Source of the DNA: a virus
DNA: 31,216 bases
Virus record (IMG/VR): IMGVR_UViG_3300010413_000117
Location: 1 to 31,216 of that record
Strand: one strand, 5' to 3'
Below the pieces are notes generated by a model that worked only from the letters and a program-made list of their open reading frames with translations, searched no databases and had not been told where the DNA came from. A program made the translations under genes and the position numbers. Shown here one piece after another: positions 31,154-31,216 of the stretch (position 1 is the first letter of the stretch; the number at the start of each line of letters is the position of its first letter).

Positions 31154-31216
31154 AGTCCAAGTGCAAAACAGGCATTTGTGTAATGGGGTTTATAATCTTT
31201 TCCCTTCGCAGCGGTC

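Noticed and set aside
31160-31200. Divergent plus-strand promoter
   Set aside because: TATAAT is present at 31,191-31,196 but no acceptable -35 lies 16-18 bp upstream, and there is too little sequence to see a gene after it.
1-31216. Stop-codon reassignment as in some gut phages
   Set aside because: Structural genes are intact with standard stops and use overlapping TGA and TAA stop/start junctions normally; no gene needs an in-frame stop read as an amino acid.

Overview
This window is part of an AT-rich genome of a tailed double-stranded DNA phage (Caudoviricetes). Every convincing gene lies on the minus strand, so transcription runs from the right end (about 31,100) to the left edge. Strong AGGAGG-type Shine-Dalgarno sites, a textbook sigma-A promoter with an extended -10 and the AT-rich composition point to a Bacillota (Firmicutes) host, possibly a gut Clostridium relative; this host call is inference. 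No tRNA, rRNA, CRISPR, insertion sequence, integrase or lysis gene was recognised.

Right end (about 31,150 to 27,150): a near-perfect host-type promoter with an overlapping palindrome precedes a short leader and a 921-residue protein with the DFDGD metal site and upstream LKG lysine motif of YonO/QDE-1-type single-chain RNA polymerases. An overlapping zinc-ribbon protein follows. A second sigma-A-like promoter then starts a roughly 210-nt leader that can form several helices, followed by an endonuclease VII-type HNH gene.

Middle (26,650 to 13,480): an accessory virion block probably involved in surface recognition. It holds five paralogous proteins, each with two copies of a fibre-like 'DWG' domain, small interleaved virion proteins, and two proteins built of a roughly 22-residue repeat. 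The larger (1352 residues) carries about 34 repeats interrupted by a DNRLRE-type domain. Two very small genes lie between the longer ones.

Left (13,480 to 1): the packaging and head module in classic order: zinc-ribbon candidate small terminase, large terminase, portal, ferritin, a 64-residue protein, prohead protease fused to scaffold (with a likely nested scaffold start), a candidate decoration protein, major capsid protein, then candidate connector/neck proteins (one with a BIG2-like Ig domain) and the start of another virion protein that runs off the window.

A plausible working model is that host RNA polymerase starts the right-end transcript and makes a phage RNA polymerase, which may then transcribe the long virion block. 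The most surprising gene is the full-length ferritin with all ferroxidase ligands, translationally coupled to the portal gene and two genes upstream of the capsid protease. It recalls the pairing of ferritin-like cargo with HK97-fold shells in encapsulins.
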